Shown: piece by piece, positions 1-4,953 of the stretch | How the letters are laid out: every line of letters starts with the position of its first letter | Numbering within the stretch: position 1 is the stretch's first letter | Source: Nitrospirota bacterium | GTDB lineage: Bacteria; Nitrospirota_A; Leptospirillia; Leptospirillales; Leptospirillaceae | NCBI GenBank assembly: GCA_021838765.1 | Contig: JAKCCY010000167.1 | Coordinates: 1 to 5,263, forward strand | Length of the DNA stretch: 5,263 nucleotides | Direction of reading: 5' to 3' | The notes under the pieces: generated by a model | The model's database searches: none | What the model was told of the DNA's origin: nothing | Seen by the model: only the letters and a program-made list of their open reading frames with translations | Translations under genes and position numbers: made by a program

Positions 1-270
1 CAGGAGATCCTTTCTCCTGAAGTTCCAATTTTCTTTGCGCCTGGGCCAGTCGCTTTGCGGATTGTTTCAGAAACTTCGGATTTCCAATCTCCGTTCCATC
101 CGAAAGAGTGGCAAAGGTTTTGATCCCGACATCGATCCCGACCGAAAGAGGACTGGACGGGAAAACGTGTTCCTGGACAGTCTCGCAGGAAAGAGTCACC
201 CACCATTTCCCGGTAGAAGTCCGGAGAATGTGACAGGTCTTGATCTTGCCCTCTACGGGGCGGTGGAGAA
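1..270 (-). pseudogene. tnpB: TnpB (IS200/IS605 superfamily), middle segment including RuvC-I, separated by IS insertion
   Basis: This is the downstream part of the tnpB gene that starts at 2492. Read on the minus strand it continues the N-terminal half in frame once the IS at 271-2074 is removed, starting at LHRPVEGKIKT and passing through the RuvC-I motif VGIDVGIKTFATLSDG. The catalytic Asp is about residue 186 of the restored protein, close to its place in characterised TnpB nucleases. No stop or frameshift is seen, so the break is due only to the IS. TnpB family proteins are RNA-guided nucleases (ancestors of Cas12) that act on transposon donor sites. The RuvC-II/III and zinc-finger part, and any omega RNA, would lie beyond the left edge. 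Family assignment is secure; loss of function is inferred from the interruption. Confidence 0.9.
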
Positions 271-273
271 TAT

Positions 274-286
274 ATGGTTCGGGCAG
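274..286 (-). repeat. Subterminal inverted repeat, transposase 3' (right) end of the IS
   Basis: On the minus strand it reads CTGCCCGAACCAT, matching 12 of 13 bases of the copy at 2055-2067. Three bases (271-273) separate it from the tnpB junction. Confidence 0.88.
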
Positions 287-288
287 AA

Positions 289-294
289 TGTCAA
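289..294 (-). promoter_or_regulatory. Outward-facing consensus -35 box (TTGACA) at the IS right end
   Basis: A perfect TTGACA on the minus strand, pointing out of the element. In the integrated state the hexamer 16 bases downstream is TATTCT (272-267), 4 of 6 to consensus, so weak transcription into the tnpB fragment is possible. In a circular form the same -35 is followed at 16 bases by TATAAT built from both ends (272-271 joined to 2074-2071). Such junction promoters are known for IS110-family circles. Confidence 0.75.
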
Positions 295-384
295 GAGGTT
301 TTAATCTCTTTTAAGGCCTTGTGGTTCAACAACGACGGCGGCTTCGAAAGCCAGTTCTCTGCAAGAACTCACGTGGGCTTTTCT

Positions 385-407
385 CCTGGGGCGGGATTCC
401 GGCTCCC
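385..407 (-). repeat. Second, internal inverted repeat (partner at 2031-2054)
   Basis: The minus strand begins GGGAGCCGGAATCCC and ends CCCCAGG. It aligns to 2031-2054 in inverse orientation with one gap and two mismatches (21 of 24 columns). Each copy can fold a small GGGA/TCCC hairpin. This copy is 98 bases inside the terminal repeat, whereas the partner directly abuts its terminal repeat. Confidence 0.75.
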
Positions 408-848
408 TGTTCTGGAGATCGGGATAAATCTCCTCTCCGAATACCCCTTCTGACGGGGTTTCTTCTTTTTGTGCCTTCTCTCCGACAGAACGCGTCGTAA
501 AGCTCCTGACACTGACCCAGCGATAAACTCGATTCTCCTTTGGGAGGAATCGGTCGCGCCAATATATCCGGACTCTCGGAACGCATTCCGTGACCACGAT
601 GGATGATTCGCGCCTGCCGTGCACCAAAAAAAAACAATACAAATGCGGCCTCTCTTGCGGCCCCTCTCATCAGGGCTCTCGGCAGGTGGTGTCCGTTCCG
701 GCCATCGTCAGACCTTTGCAACCGTATTGCGGGAGGAAAATCACTTTCGTTTTCTGAACGTGACAGGATCCCTTATGTCTTTATTCGTCGGGATCTCTCT
801 GGCAGGCGGGGAAAAGAGCCTTCCCGGCGGTTCTTGTTTCGGGTCCTG

Positions 849-1934
849 TCATGCGGCCGCCGTGTAGGTCGTGCCCTTTGTCCAGATCGCCCAGGCCATG
901 CGAACCATCTTGTTCGCCAGGGCCACCGCGGCCTTGTTCTGAGTGTCCTTGCGCTTCTTGAGCTCCAGGATCCAGGCTCGGAGCTTCCCGTCCTTCATCT
1001 TCCCGGATCCGGTCATTTCCGCGGCCCGGATCGCCGACTGTGCGCCCTCCACGAGAAGGCTCCGAAGCCCTGTATCCCCGTGTTTCGTGATCCTTCCCAG
1101 GCGGATCTTGTCTCCTGAGGTATGCTGGCTGGGAACGAGCCCCAGAAAGGCCGCCATGTCACGGCCGTTCCTGAAGCGCTTCGGATTTCCGATGACTGCG
1201 ACCAGGGAGGCTGACACCATCGGTCCAATCCCTGGAATCGTCTGAAGACGCCGACTCGTCTCATCGGTTTTCGCAAGTGTGTCCATCATCGTTTCGAGTT
1301 CCTCGATCGTCTCCGAAAGACAACGGAGCGAGTTCTGAAGCTTCCGGATCAGCGTTCGGGTGACAAGGGTCAGCGTATTCGTCCCATCGTCCAGAATCGT
1401 CGAGAGCCGCTCCCCGAGATGCGAGATTCCCTGGGGAAGGGCAACGCCTCTTTCGAGAAGAAACGCCCGGATCCGGGCGGCCAGAGCCGTCCGTTCCTTG
1501 ATCATTCCCTGTCGGGCGGCAATCAGCATCGAAAGGTCCTGCTGCTCGGGCGTCTTGACCGGGACCGATGTGGTTTTCGGGCGAAGGGACGCTTCTCCAA
1601 TCGCTTCCGCATCATTTATGTCGTTTTTCTGGGACGTGGCGAACGGCTTGACATGATGCGGAGGAATCAGCATCGGCGTATGCCCCAGAGACTGGCAATG
1701 CGTCCCCCACCACTGCGCTCCTCCGCAGGCTTCCATCGCCACGATGACCCGGGGAAGATCCGGGCGGGCCAGCCACGCCTTGAATCCTTCCCGATTGAAC
1801 TTCCGGCGCAGGATCTTTTTTCCGTCGGCATCGAGTCCTACGACGTGGAAGGTGCTCTTCGACAAGTCCACGCCAATGCGGGAAAGGGAAGATTCAGGAC
1901 TGTTTTTCGTTTTTTTCGGGGTCTCGACTTTCAT
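849..1934 (-). CDS. IS110-family (IS1111 group) DEDD transposase / RNA-guided recombinase
   Basis: 361 residues, full length for the family. The N-terminal RuvC-like DEDD domain is intact: Asp23 in RIGVDLSKSTFHV, Glu68 in VAMEACGGAQWWG, and Asp105 and Asp108 in KNDINDAEAIGEA. A helical linker follows (about 130-225). The C-terminal Tnp_20 domain spans about 228-305 (LQTIPGIGPMVSASL, then AAFLGLVPSQHTSGDK, GRITKHGDTGLRSLL); Ser273 is the probable catalytic serine, by analogy with the conserved serine of this domain. The enzyme excises the element as a circle and reinserts it using an element-encoded guide (bridge/seek) RNA. The ATG at 1934 is chosen because a strong GAGGAGA Shine-Dalgarno (within 1938-1945) sits a few bases upstream. 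No frameshift or missing motif is seen, so it is probably active. Confidence 0.96.
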   Translation of the reverse strand: MKVETPKKTKNSPESSLSRIGVDLSKSTFHVVGLDADGKKILRRKFNREGFKAWLARPDLPRVIVAMEACGGAQWWGTHCQSLGHTPMLIPPHHVKPFATSQKNDINDAEAIGEASLRPKTTSVPVKTPEQQDLSMLIAARQGMIKERTALAARIRAFLLERGVALPQGISHLGERLSTILDDGTNTLTLVTRTLIRKLQNSLRCLSETIEELETMMDTLAKTDETSRRLQTIPGIGPMVSASLVAVIGNPKRFRNGRDMAAFLGLVPSQHTSGDKIRLGRITKHGDTGLRSLLVEGAQSAIRAAEMTGSGKMKDGKLRAWILELKKRKDTQNKAAVALANKMVRMAWAIWTKGTTYTAAA

Positions 1935-1937
1935 GCG

Positions 1938-1945
1938 TTCTCCTC
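1938..1945 (-). promoter_or_regulatory. Ribosome binding site of the IS transposase
   Basis: GAGGAGAA on the minus strand, 3 bases before the ATG at 1934. It supports this start over later in-frame Met codons. Confidence 0.8.
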
Positions 1946-1976
1946 ACATAATGGAACAGGGTGTTTTGGATTTGGG

Positions 1977-2003
1977 GGGAGAGGTGTTTTCGGCGCCTCT
2001 CCC
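1977..2003. other. GC-rich 10-bp hairpin in the transposase leader; terminator-like on the plus strand
   Basis: GGGAGAGGTG (1977-1986) pairs with CGCCTCTCCC (1994-2003) around a 7-base loop, with one G-T wobble. On the plus strand it is followed by six T (2004-2009), the form of a rho-independent terminator, and could stop transcription coming through the IS antisense to the transposase. On the minus strand it would fold in the mRNA leader about 40 bases upstream of the start codon and could limit translation of impinging transcripts. Which role applies cannot be told from sequence. Confidence 0.6.
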
Positions 2004-2030
2004 TTTTTTGTCCGGAAAAGAATACCCGAT

Positions 2031-2054
2031 GGGAAGCCGGTATCCCACCCCAGG
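2031..2054 (+). repeat. Second, internal inverted repeat (partner at 385-407)
   Basis: Begins GGGAAGCCGGTATCCC and ends CCCCAGG. It directly abuts the terminal repeat at 2055, so this end has about 37 contiguous bases of inverted-repeat material. Confidence 0.75.
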
Positions 2055-2067
2055 CTGCACGAACCAT
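2055..2067 (+). repeat. Subterminal inverted repeat, transposase 5' (left) end of the IS
   Basis: Reads CTGCACGAACCAT on the plus strand, with one mismatch to its partner at 274-286. Seven bases (2068-2074) separate it from the tnpB junction, consistent with the IS1111-group arrangement. Confidence 0.88.
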
Positions 2068-2074
2068 TCCATTA

Positions 2075-2492
2075 CGATGGGAACAACTCCGACCTTGGAC
2101 AGGCGAAGGCCCTTCCCCGTCAGGTCGCAGCCGCTGTTCCACTGCGGCCAGGTGAGAGAGGAGTATTGTCCCTTTCCCTTGAACCGGGGATAGCCCGGAT
2201 CTTCTCCCTTCTTGACCCGGCGAAAGAACGCCTGAAACGCCAGATCGATGCGAACCGCCACGTTCTGAAGCGTTTGGGAATAGACCGTCTCAAGAGCGGG
2301 ACGGATCTTTTTCAGGGACGGAAGGGTATTCTGCTGTCCGTAATGGGATAGGGAAACGCCGTACCACTCCCAGGCGTTCTTTCTGTGTTCCAGAAAATGG
2401 TTGTAGAGCCAGCGGCACTCTTCCAATTGTCGATTCAGGAGAGCTTCCTGTTTGCGGGTCGGATACAGCCGATACCTGAACTTTTTACGCAT
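2075..2492 (-). pseudogene. tnpB: TnpB (IS200/IS605 superfamily), N-terminal fragment interrupted by IS110-family element
   Basis: The first 139 codons of tnpB plus one base of codon 140. The N-terminus (MRKKFRYRLYPTRKQEALL, then CRWLYNHFLEHR) is the typical TnpB/OrfB helix-turn-helix_12 start, followed by the family YPRFKG motif at residues 101-106 and the beta-strand region LSKVGVVPI at 131-139. In the present arrangement the frame runs on into the IS and stops at 1944, adding about 43 foreign residues and losing the nuclease domain. Restored across 2075/270 the protein reads VPIVLHRPVEG, the normal family sequence. There is no clear Shine-Dalgarno; a TAGAAT -10 box lies only 6 bases upstream of the ATG, so the message could be leaderless. 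No tnpA is found upstream, so the element is tnpB-only (IS1341-like) or has tnpA outside the window. Confidence 0.93.
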
Positions 2493-2498
2493 AATAGT

Positions 2499-2527
2499 AT
2501 TCTAACGTAAAACATGGGACGGTGCAA
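2499..2527 (-). promoter_or_regulatory. Possible promoter of tnpB
   Basis: The minus strand has TAGAAT (2504-2499, 5 of 6 to the -10 consensus) 17 bases downstream of a poor -35 (TTGCAC at 2527-2522). The predicted transcription start falls at or next to the ATG at 2492, implying a leaderless message and fitting the lack of a Shine-Dalgarno. Weak evidence because of the -35. Confidence 0.35.
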
Positions 2528-2537
2528 GCATTCATCC

Positions 2538-2564
2538 CTCTCTTGGCGAAAGAGCCTAAGAGAG
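2538..2564. repeat. Imperfect palindrome with a bulged base upstream of tnpB; candidate left-end hairpin
   Basis: CTCTCTTGGC (2538-2547) pairs with GCC-T-AAGAGAG (2554-2564), giving 10 base pairs, a 6-base loop and one unpaired T (2557). There is no T tract on either side, which argues against a simple intrinsic terminator, although it also lies just after the kinase stop at 2592. In IS200/IS605 elements, subterminal hairpins with an extrahelical base are bound by TnpA, so a left-end role is plausible. Confidence 0.45.
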
Positions 2565-2591
2565 AGAATTCTGCGTTGAACATGTTAAATG

Positions 2592-3260
2592 CTATCGGAT
2601 GTCGGAAGGGTTATCATTCTGGATTGCGTCGGATATACGATAGTTGATAAACCAGTGAGGGAGGGGTGTTGAAAGTTCGGGAGGATCCCCTTTTCGTGCG
2701 AATCCAAAGATATAGTGACGTGAATCCATGAGGCCGTAGCTGCCGGTGTTGTCCACAAAAATGGCAAGGTCCACAATTGGCAAGGCCTTCCTCAGATTTT
2801 CAAAGCATTTCGGAAAACGACTTTCGATGATATGATCCGGAACATCGTGTCCCCCATGATCTACCCGGTCCATGACGCGGGCAATACTGATCTCGGGAGC
2901 ATCGACTCCGATGAAAATGAGGACGGTCTTAAACCCTTTCCTGTGAGCTTCGTCAATCAAGGCAAGTTTGTGACCTTGCGAGTCTGAAAAGACCGTTTCA
3001 AGAGCGACTGATCTGGATTGATCCAAGAAGCGATAGATCCGATCCGTCGCTTCTTGGGTTGCTCTCAGCGCTTCTTCCTTTGTCTGCGGATGTTGTGAAA
3101 ATAGTTCTCTCCCGACTTGGTCAGGATCGATGCATGGGAAGCTTATCGGGTTTAGCCTCTTTTCCCGGAAAGTGGACTTTCCTGCTCCATTGGGGCCTGC
3201 TATGAGGAGAAATACTGGAGCATCCCCCGCTATAATATCTAATAGGATTTCCTCGATCAT
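2592..3260 (-). CDS. Zeta-toxin-like P-loop kinase / predicted ATPase (COG4185-like)
   Basis: 222 residues. A perfect Walker A, GPNGAGKST, lies at 22-30 after a hydrophobic strand (VFLLIA). Further features of zeta/PezT-type kinases are IDPDQVGREL (44-53), ALETVFSD (86-93, Glu88 in the substrate-side motif), a strand KTVLIFIGVDAP (111-122), arginines 128 and 132 in ARVMDRVDHGGHDVP (lid region), and IIESRFPKCFENL (144-156, Arg148). Known zeta toxins phosphorylate UDP-activated amino sugars and block cell wall synthesis; whether this protein uses that substrate is not shown. Its ATG overlaps the stop of the HTH gene (ATGA), so it should be translationally coupled and made in step with its presumed regulator. 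It is the last gene of the operon. The fold is certain; the toxin role is inferred from family and context. Confidence 0.85.
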   Translation of the reverse strand: MIEEILLDIIAGDAPVFLLIAGPNGAGKSTFREKRLNPISFPCIDPDQVGRELFSQHPQTKEEALRATQEATDRIYRFLDQSRSVALETVFSDSQGHKLALIDEAHRKGFKTVLIFIGVDAPEISIARVMDRVDHGGHDVPDHIIESRFPKCFENLRKALPIVDLAIFVDNTGSYGLMDSRHYIFGFARKGDPPELSTPLPHWFINYRISDAIQNDNPSDIR

Positions 3261-4027
3261 TCACTATCCGGAACGAACTGCCGATTGACCATGCGCCCCC
3301 GGATACGCTGACCGTCAGGACGGACTTGAATGAGTTTTCCTGGAGTATCCGGATCACCGATGTAGACGGGTTTTCCTTCGGCATGTCTAGCCCGGAGAAT
3401 ATCTTTTCTCTCCTTGTTGTTTTCTTGTCGGGCCAGTTCATGCGCCAACCTATTTCGCAGGGTTGCATCGGAACTCTTAACTACCCGTTGAAGCATCAGG
3501 CGCAACGCTTCAGTATTCAGTTCTTCATCGGACAGAAAATCCAGTAACGTTCGTCCCTCGGGTTGGCGCGTTCTGAGATGTTTTTTAAGTGGTTGGGTAA
3601 CACCCAAGGGATAGTCGCCTGCCAAATCGACCAGAGTTTGCAAACGACGCCTGTTTTCTGTCGATGGTTCTATTCCTTTCCTGTAGTGGTAGATCATTGG
3701 TCTTGAAACCCTGAGTATTTTTGCCAGATCTGTTGCGGAGTTTCCAAACAGTTTTTCAAGAGAACTCATCATGGCTTCGATGTTGATGTTAACCTGTGTC
3801 ATTGCAGTTGTGAGGCCCTCAATAGCAATAGATACCAAGAGGGGGGCACTGTTCTGTGTCCGGATCGAGAAATGCTGAGTTAGAAACGCCTCACTCCATA
3901 GAGTTGCCCAACAGTGTTTACCTTCTTCACGATTAGCGCTGTCTGGGACTGCTGAAAAATATCGTGCACCAGTTTGCTCATTGGTCTGTCGGACTTGAGC
4001 CCTGGTCATGTCAGTGGCGTAGCTCAT
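3257..4027 (-). CDS. Helix-turn-helix protein, probable regulator/antitoxin of the kinase
   Basis: I choose the ATG at 4027 (MSYATDMTRAQ...), 256 residues, over the in-frame ATG at 4039: it overlaps the upstream TGA as ATGA and has a run of G (SD-like GGGGGG) 4 bases before it. Counting from 4027, a helix-turn-helix spans about 90-134 (LEKLFGNSATDLAKILRVS followed by RPMIYHYRKG), resembling XRE/Cro-type or other small DNA-binding domains. It is preceded by about 85 residues of unrecognised sequence and followed by a charged helical stretch (about 160-215) and a basic tail containing YIGDPDTPGKLIQVRPDGQ. HTH proteins next to zeta-type kinases commonly act as antitoxin and autorepressor, as PezA does, but this one is much longer than PezA and its ends match nothing I know. 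Its position between the other two genes suggests it links them. Confidence 0.75.
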   Translation of the reverse strand: MSYATDMTRAQVRQTNEQTGARYFSAVPDSANREEGKHCWATLWSEAFLTQHFSIRTQNSAPLLVSIAIEGLTTAMTQVNINIEAMMSSLEKLFGNSATDLAKILRVSRPMIYHYRKGIEPSTENRRRLQTLVDLAGDYPLGVTQPLKKHLRTRQPEGRTLLDFLSDEELNTEALRLMLQRVVKSSDATLRNRLAHELARQENNKERKDILRARHAEGKPVYIGDPDTPGKLIQVRPDGQRIRGRMVNRQFVPDSE

Positions 4028-4833
4028 TTTGCCCCCCATACGTTACGGGCATGATCCGTAATAGCTGTTTTGAATGCTTTGGAAGCATCTCGGTGCATAA
4101 GGTCGAACTGCTCCCTGATTCGATTGGAGTCGAGTTTGACGGGCGGGCATGTAAAAACGCAATCGGTATCAAGAACAGCAGTGATTTGTGACTCCGATAC
4201 GGGCAATATCATGGGACCGGACGGATTCAGGTTAATATTTTTCAGATCCGGCGGAAGTTCCGGTTTCCCGGTACTGCGGATATAGCGAAATGTCAAGTTC
4301 CCACTTTCCACCGGATAGATCGCAAGACTTGTTGTTGAGGCAGTACCACCGGCTTTGGTTGATAACCCCAGGTCTGGATTGAGACGACTGTTGACGTAGT
4401 TTTCCGGTGCTTCGTTTTTCCCGGGAAGAATGAAGTCAATATAGCGTAGTCCCATCCGGTTCAGGTACAGAGACGGTATTTCCTTTGTCACGAGATCGAT
4501 GGCCCTTTGCAATCGCGAAAGAAAGTTTTTGGAGTCGGTGTAGGTTGTGGCGTGCAAAACGATTCCGTTGGCTCGCAAAATGACCGCAATCCTGTTGTCC
4601 GGTGTCGCAAACTCCCATGCCATTGCCGCATTATTTCCAGTTTCGACCACGAGCTGGTTCTCGGTTGCAACCAATCGGGTGACATGCATCTGTCTTTGGA
4701 GCGGATACTCTTCTCGAAGGAGACCCCCAATTTTTGCCTGATAATCCCTGATGTTGGAAACCAGTTCTGTGCGAACCTCTGCCAGCACATAGGCAAGAGG
4801 AGCGTTGCTCCAGGCTCCCAAAGAACTTGTCAT
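4024..4833 (-). CDS. TIGR04255 family protein (sporadically distributed, function unknown)
   Basis: 269 residues, usual family length. Family-like features: an N-terminal NAPLAYVLAEVR segment (10-21), the central LNRMGLRYIDFILPG motif (124-138, core GLRYID), VLDTDCVF (220-227), and the C-terminal signature FDLMHRDASKAFKTAITDHARNVWG (starts at 243). There is no signal peptide, membrane segment or recognisable catalytic motif, so it is probably cytosolic. The ATG at 4833 has a GGAGGG Shine-Dalgarno (4841-4846) 7 bases upstream. It is the first gene of the three-gene operon, and its stop overlaps the HTH gene start. The family's activity is unknown to me; its irregular distribution and partnership here suggest a defence or addiction-related role, which is inference. 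Confidence 0.85.
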   Translation of the reverse strand: MTSSLGAWSNAPLAYVLAEVRTELVSNIRDYQAKIGGLLREEYPLQRQMHVTRLVATENQLVVETGNNAAMAWEFATPDNRIAVILRANGIVLHATTYTDSKNFLSRLQRAIDLVTKEIPSLYLNRMGLRYIDFILPGKNEAPENYVNSRLNPDLGLSTKAGGTASTTSLAIYPVESGNLTFRYIRSTGKPELPPDLKNINLNPSGPMILPVSESQITAVLDTDCVFTCPPVKLDSNRIREQFDLMHRDASKAFKTAITDHARNVWGAK

Positions 4834-4840
4834 TTGTTTT

Positions 4841-4846
4841 CCCTCC
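4841..4846 (-). promoter_or_regulatory. Strong ribosome binding site of the TIGR04255 gene
   Basis: GGAGGG on the minus strand, 7 bases before the ATG at 4833. It is the only strong Shine-Dalgarno in the operon; the other two genes rely on overlapping start/stop codons. Confidence 0.8.
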
Positions 4847-4868
4847 GATTGTTATATGATGGACTGAT

Positions 4869-4892
4869 TTTATTTTACACATTACTTTACAC
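4869..4892. promoter_or_regulatory. Tandem 12-bp direct repeat, candidate operator over the operon promoter
   Basis: TTTATTTTACAC (4869-4880) is followed immediately by ATTACTTTACAC (4881-4892), matching at 10 of 12 positions. The predicted minus-strand -10 box TAAAAT (4877-4872) lies inside the first copy; the -35 is poor (TGGTAA about 17 bases upstream). A start near 4865 would leave a leader of about 30 bases containing the Shine-Dalgarno. A direct repeat of about one helical turn over the -10 is a plausible binding site for the HTH protein encoded in the operon, but the sequence is AT-rich and could arise by chance. Confidence 0.5.
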
Positions 4893-4953
4893 TATTACCA
4901 GCTGTCTTGATCTGTTTTGCAAAAGTTTAACAAGTTCAGGAAAGTCGTTCGAA

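Larger units (their letters stand above)
287..848 (-). ncRNA. IS 3' noncoding region; candidate location of the guide (bridge/seek) RNA
   Basis: 562 bases between the transposase stop and the right terminal repeat. The open frames here are arginine-rich with no recognisable domain, so I treat the stretch as noncoding. In the IS1111 group the guide RNA is encoded downstream of the transposase, on the same strand. Perfect small hairpins visible in the minus-strand RNA: 577-590 (CGGAA/TTCCG), 443-459 (ACCCC/GGGGT), 414-433 (GGAGAT/ATCTCC), 354-368 (GTTCT/AGAAC) and 340-352 (GGCTT/AAGCC). The last four cluster near the right end and include the internal repeat. Exact RNA ends cannot be seen. The region is long for the group, so part may be unrelated cargo. 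Confidence 0.4.
271..2074 (-). mobile_element. IS110-family insertion sequence, IS1111 group, 1804 bp, inserted in tnpB
   Basis: Complete element with a single transposase gene. Subterminal inverted repeats CTGCMCGAACCAT (12/13 match) lie at 2055-2067 and, inverted, at 274-286. Seven bases lie outside the repeat on the transposase 5' side (2068-2074) and three on the 3' side (271-273), the 7/3 pattern described for IS1111-group members such as IS4321/IS5075. Excising precisely this interval restores an open tnpB frame with a canonical VPIVLHRP segment. A T is present at both junctions (2074 and 270), so the boundary is ambiguous by one base; there is no other target duplication, as expected. 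The 5' noncoding side is 140 bp and the 3' side 578 bp. Joined ends would make a consensus promoter. Confidence 0.93.
1..2590 (-). mobile_element. IS200/IS605-superfamily tnpB element (partial, right end off-window; left end approximate)
   Basis: The host element of the nested IS. It is defined by the split tnpB and by a hairpin just upstream of it (2538-2564) that resembles the subterminal left-end hairpins of this superfamily. The exact left boundary cannot be placed: it should fall between the hairpin and the end of the neighbouring kinase gene near 2592, because these elements make no target duplication and use single-strand cleavage at a short tetra- or pentanucleotide. The right end and omega RNA are outside the window. 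The boundary at 2590 is only an outer limit. Confidence 0.55.

Noticed and set aside
340..459. Clustered hairpins as a CRISPR array
   Set aside because: The stems differ from each other and there are no regularly spaced direct repeats; they fit structured RNA or an IS end instead.
326..721. 131-codon minus-strand frame downstream of the transposase
   Set aside because: Arginine-rich low-information translation, no ribosome site, and it overlaps another minus frame; more likely noncoding IS end.
603..1118. 171-codon plus-strand frame containing NTNAASLAAPL, faintly like a TnpB zinc-finger end
   Set aside because: No CxxC pairs precede it and the second half is antisense to the transposase; the likeness is chance.
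1944..2074. C-terminal 43 residues of the current tnpB frame
   Set aside because: They are encoded by IS leader DNA, not TnpB; the family sequence resumes at 270.
1419..2351. 310-codon open frame on the plus strand
   Set aside because: It runs antisense across the IS transposase, its leader and the tnpB N-terminus, crossing the IS junction at 2074. It has no domain or ribosome site and is a shadow of the high-GC genes on the other strand.
4028..4039. ATG at 4039 as start of the HTH protein
   Set aside because: It would overlap the upstream gene by 16 bases and put the G-run inside the coding region; the ATG at 4027 gives a clean ATGA overlap with that G-run as ribosome site.
4849..4857. TATAAC on the minus strand as the operon -10 box
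   Set aside because: Transcription would start within the Shine-Dalgarno, leaving no usable leader; the TAAAAT at 4877-4872 is better placed.
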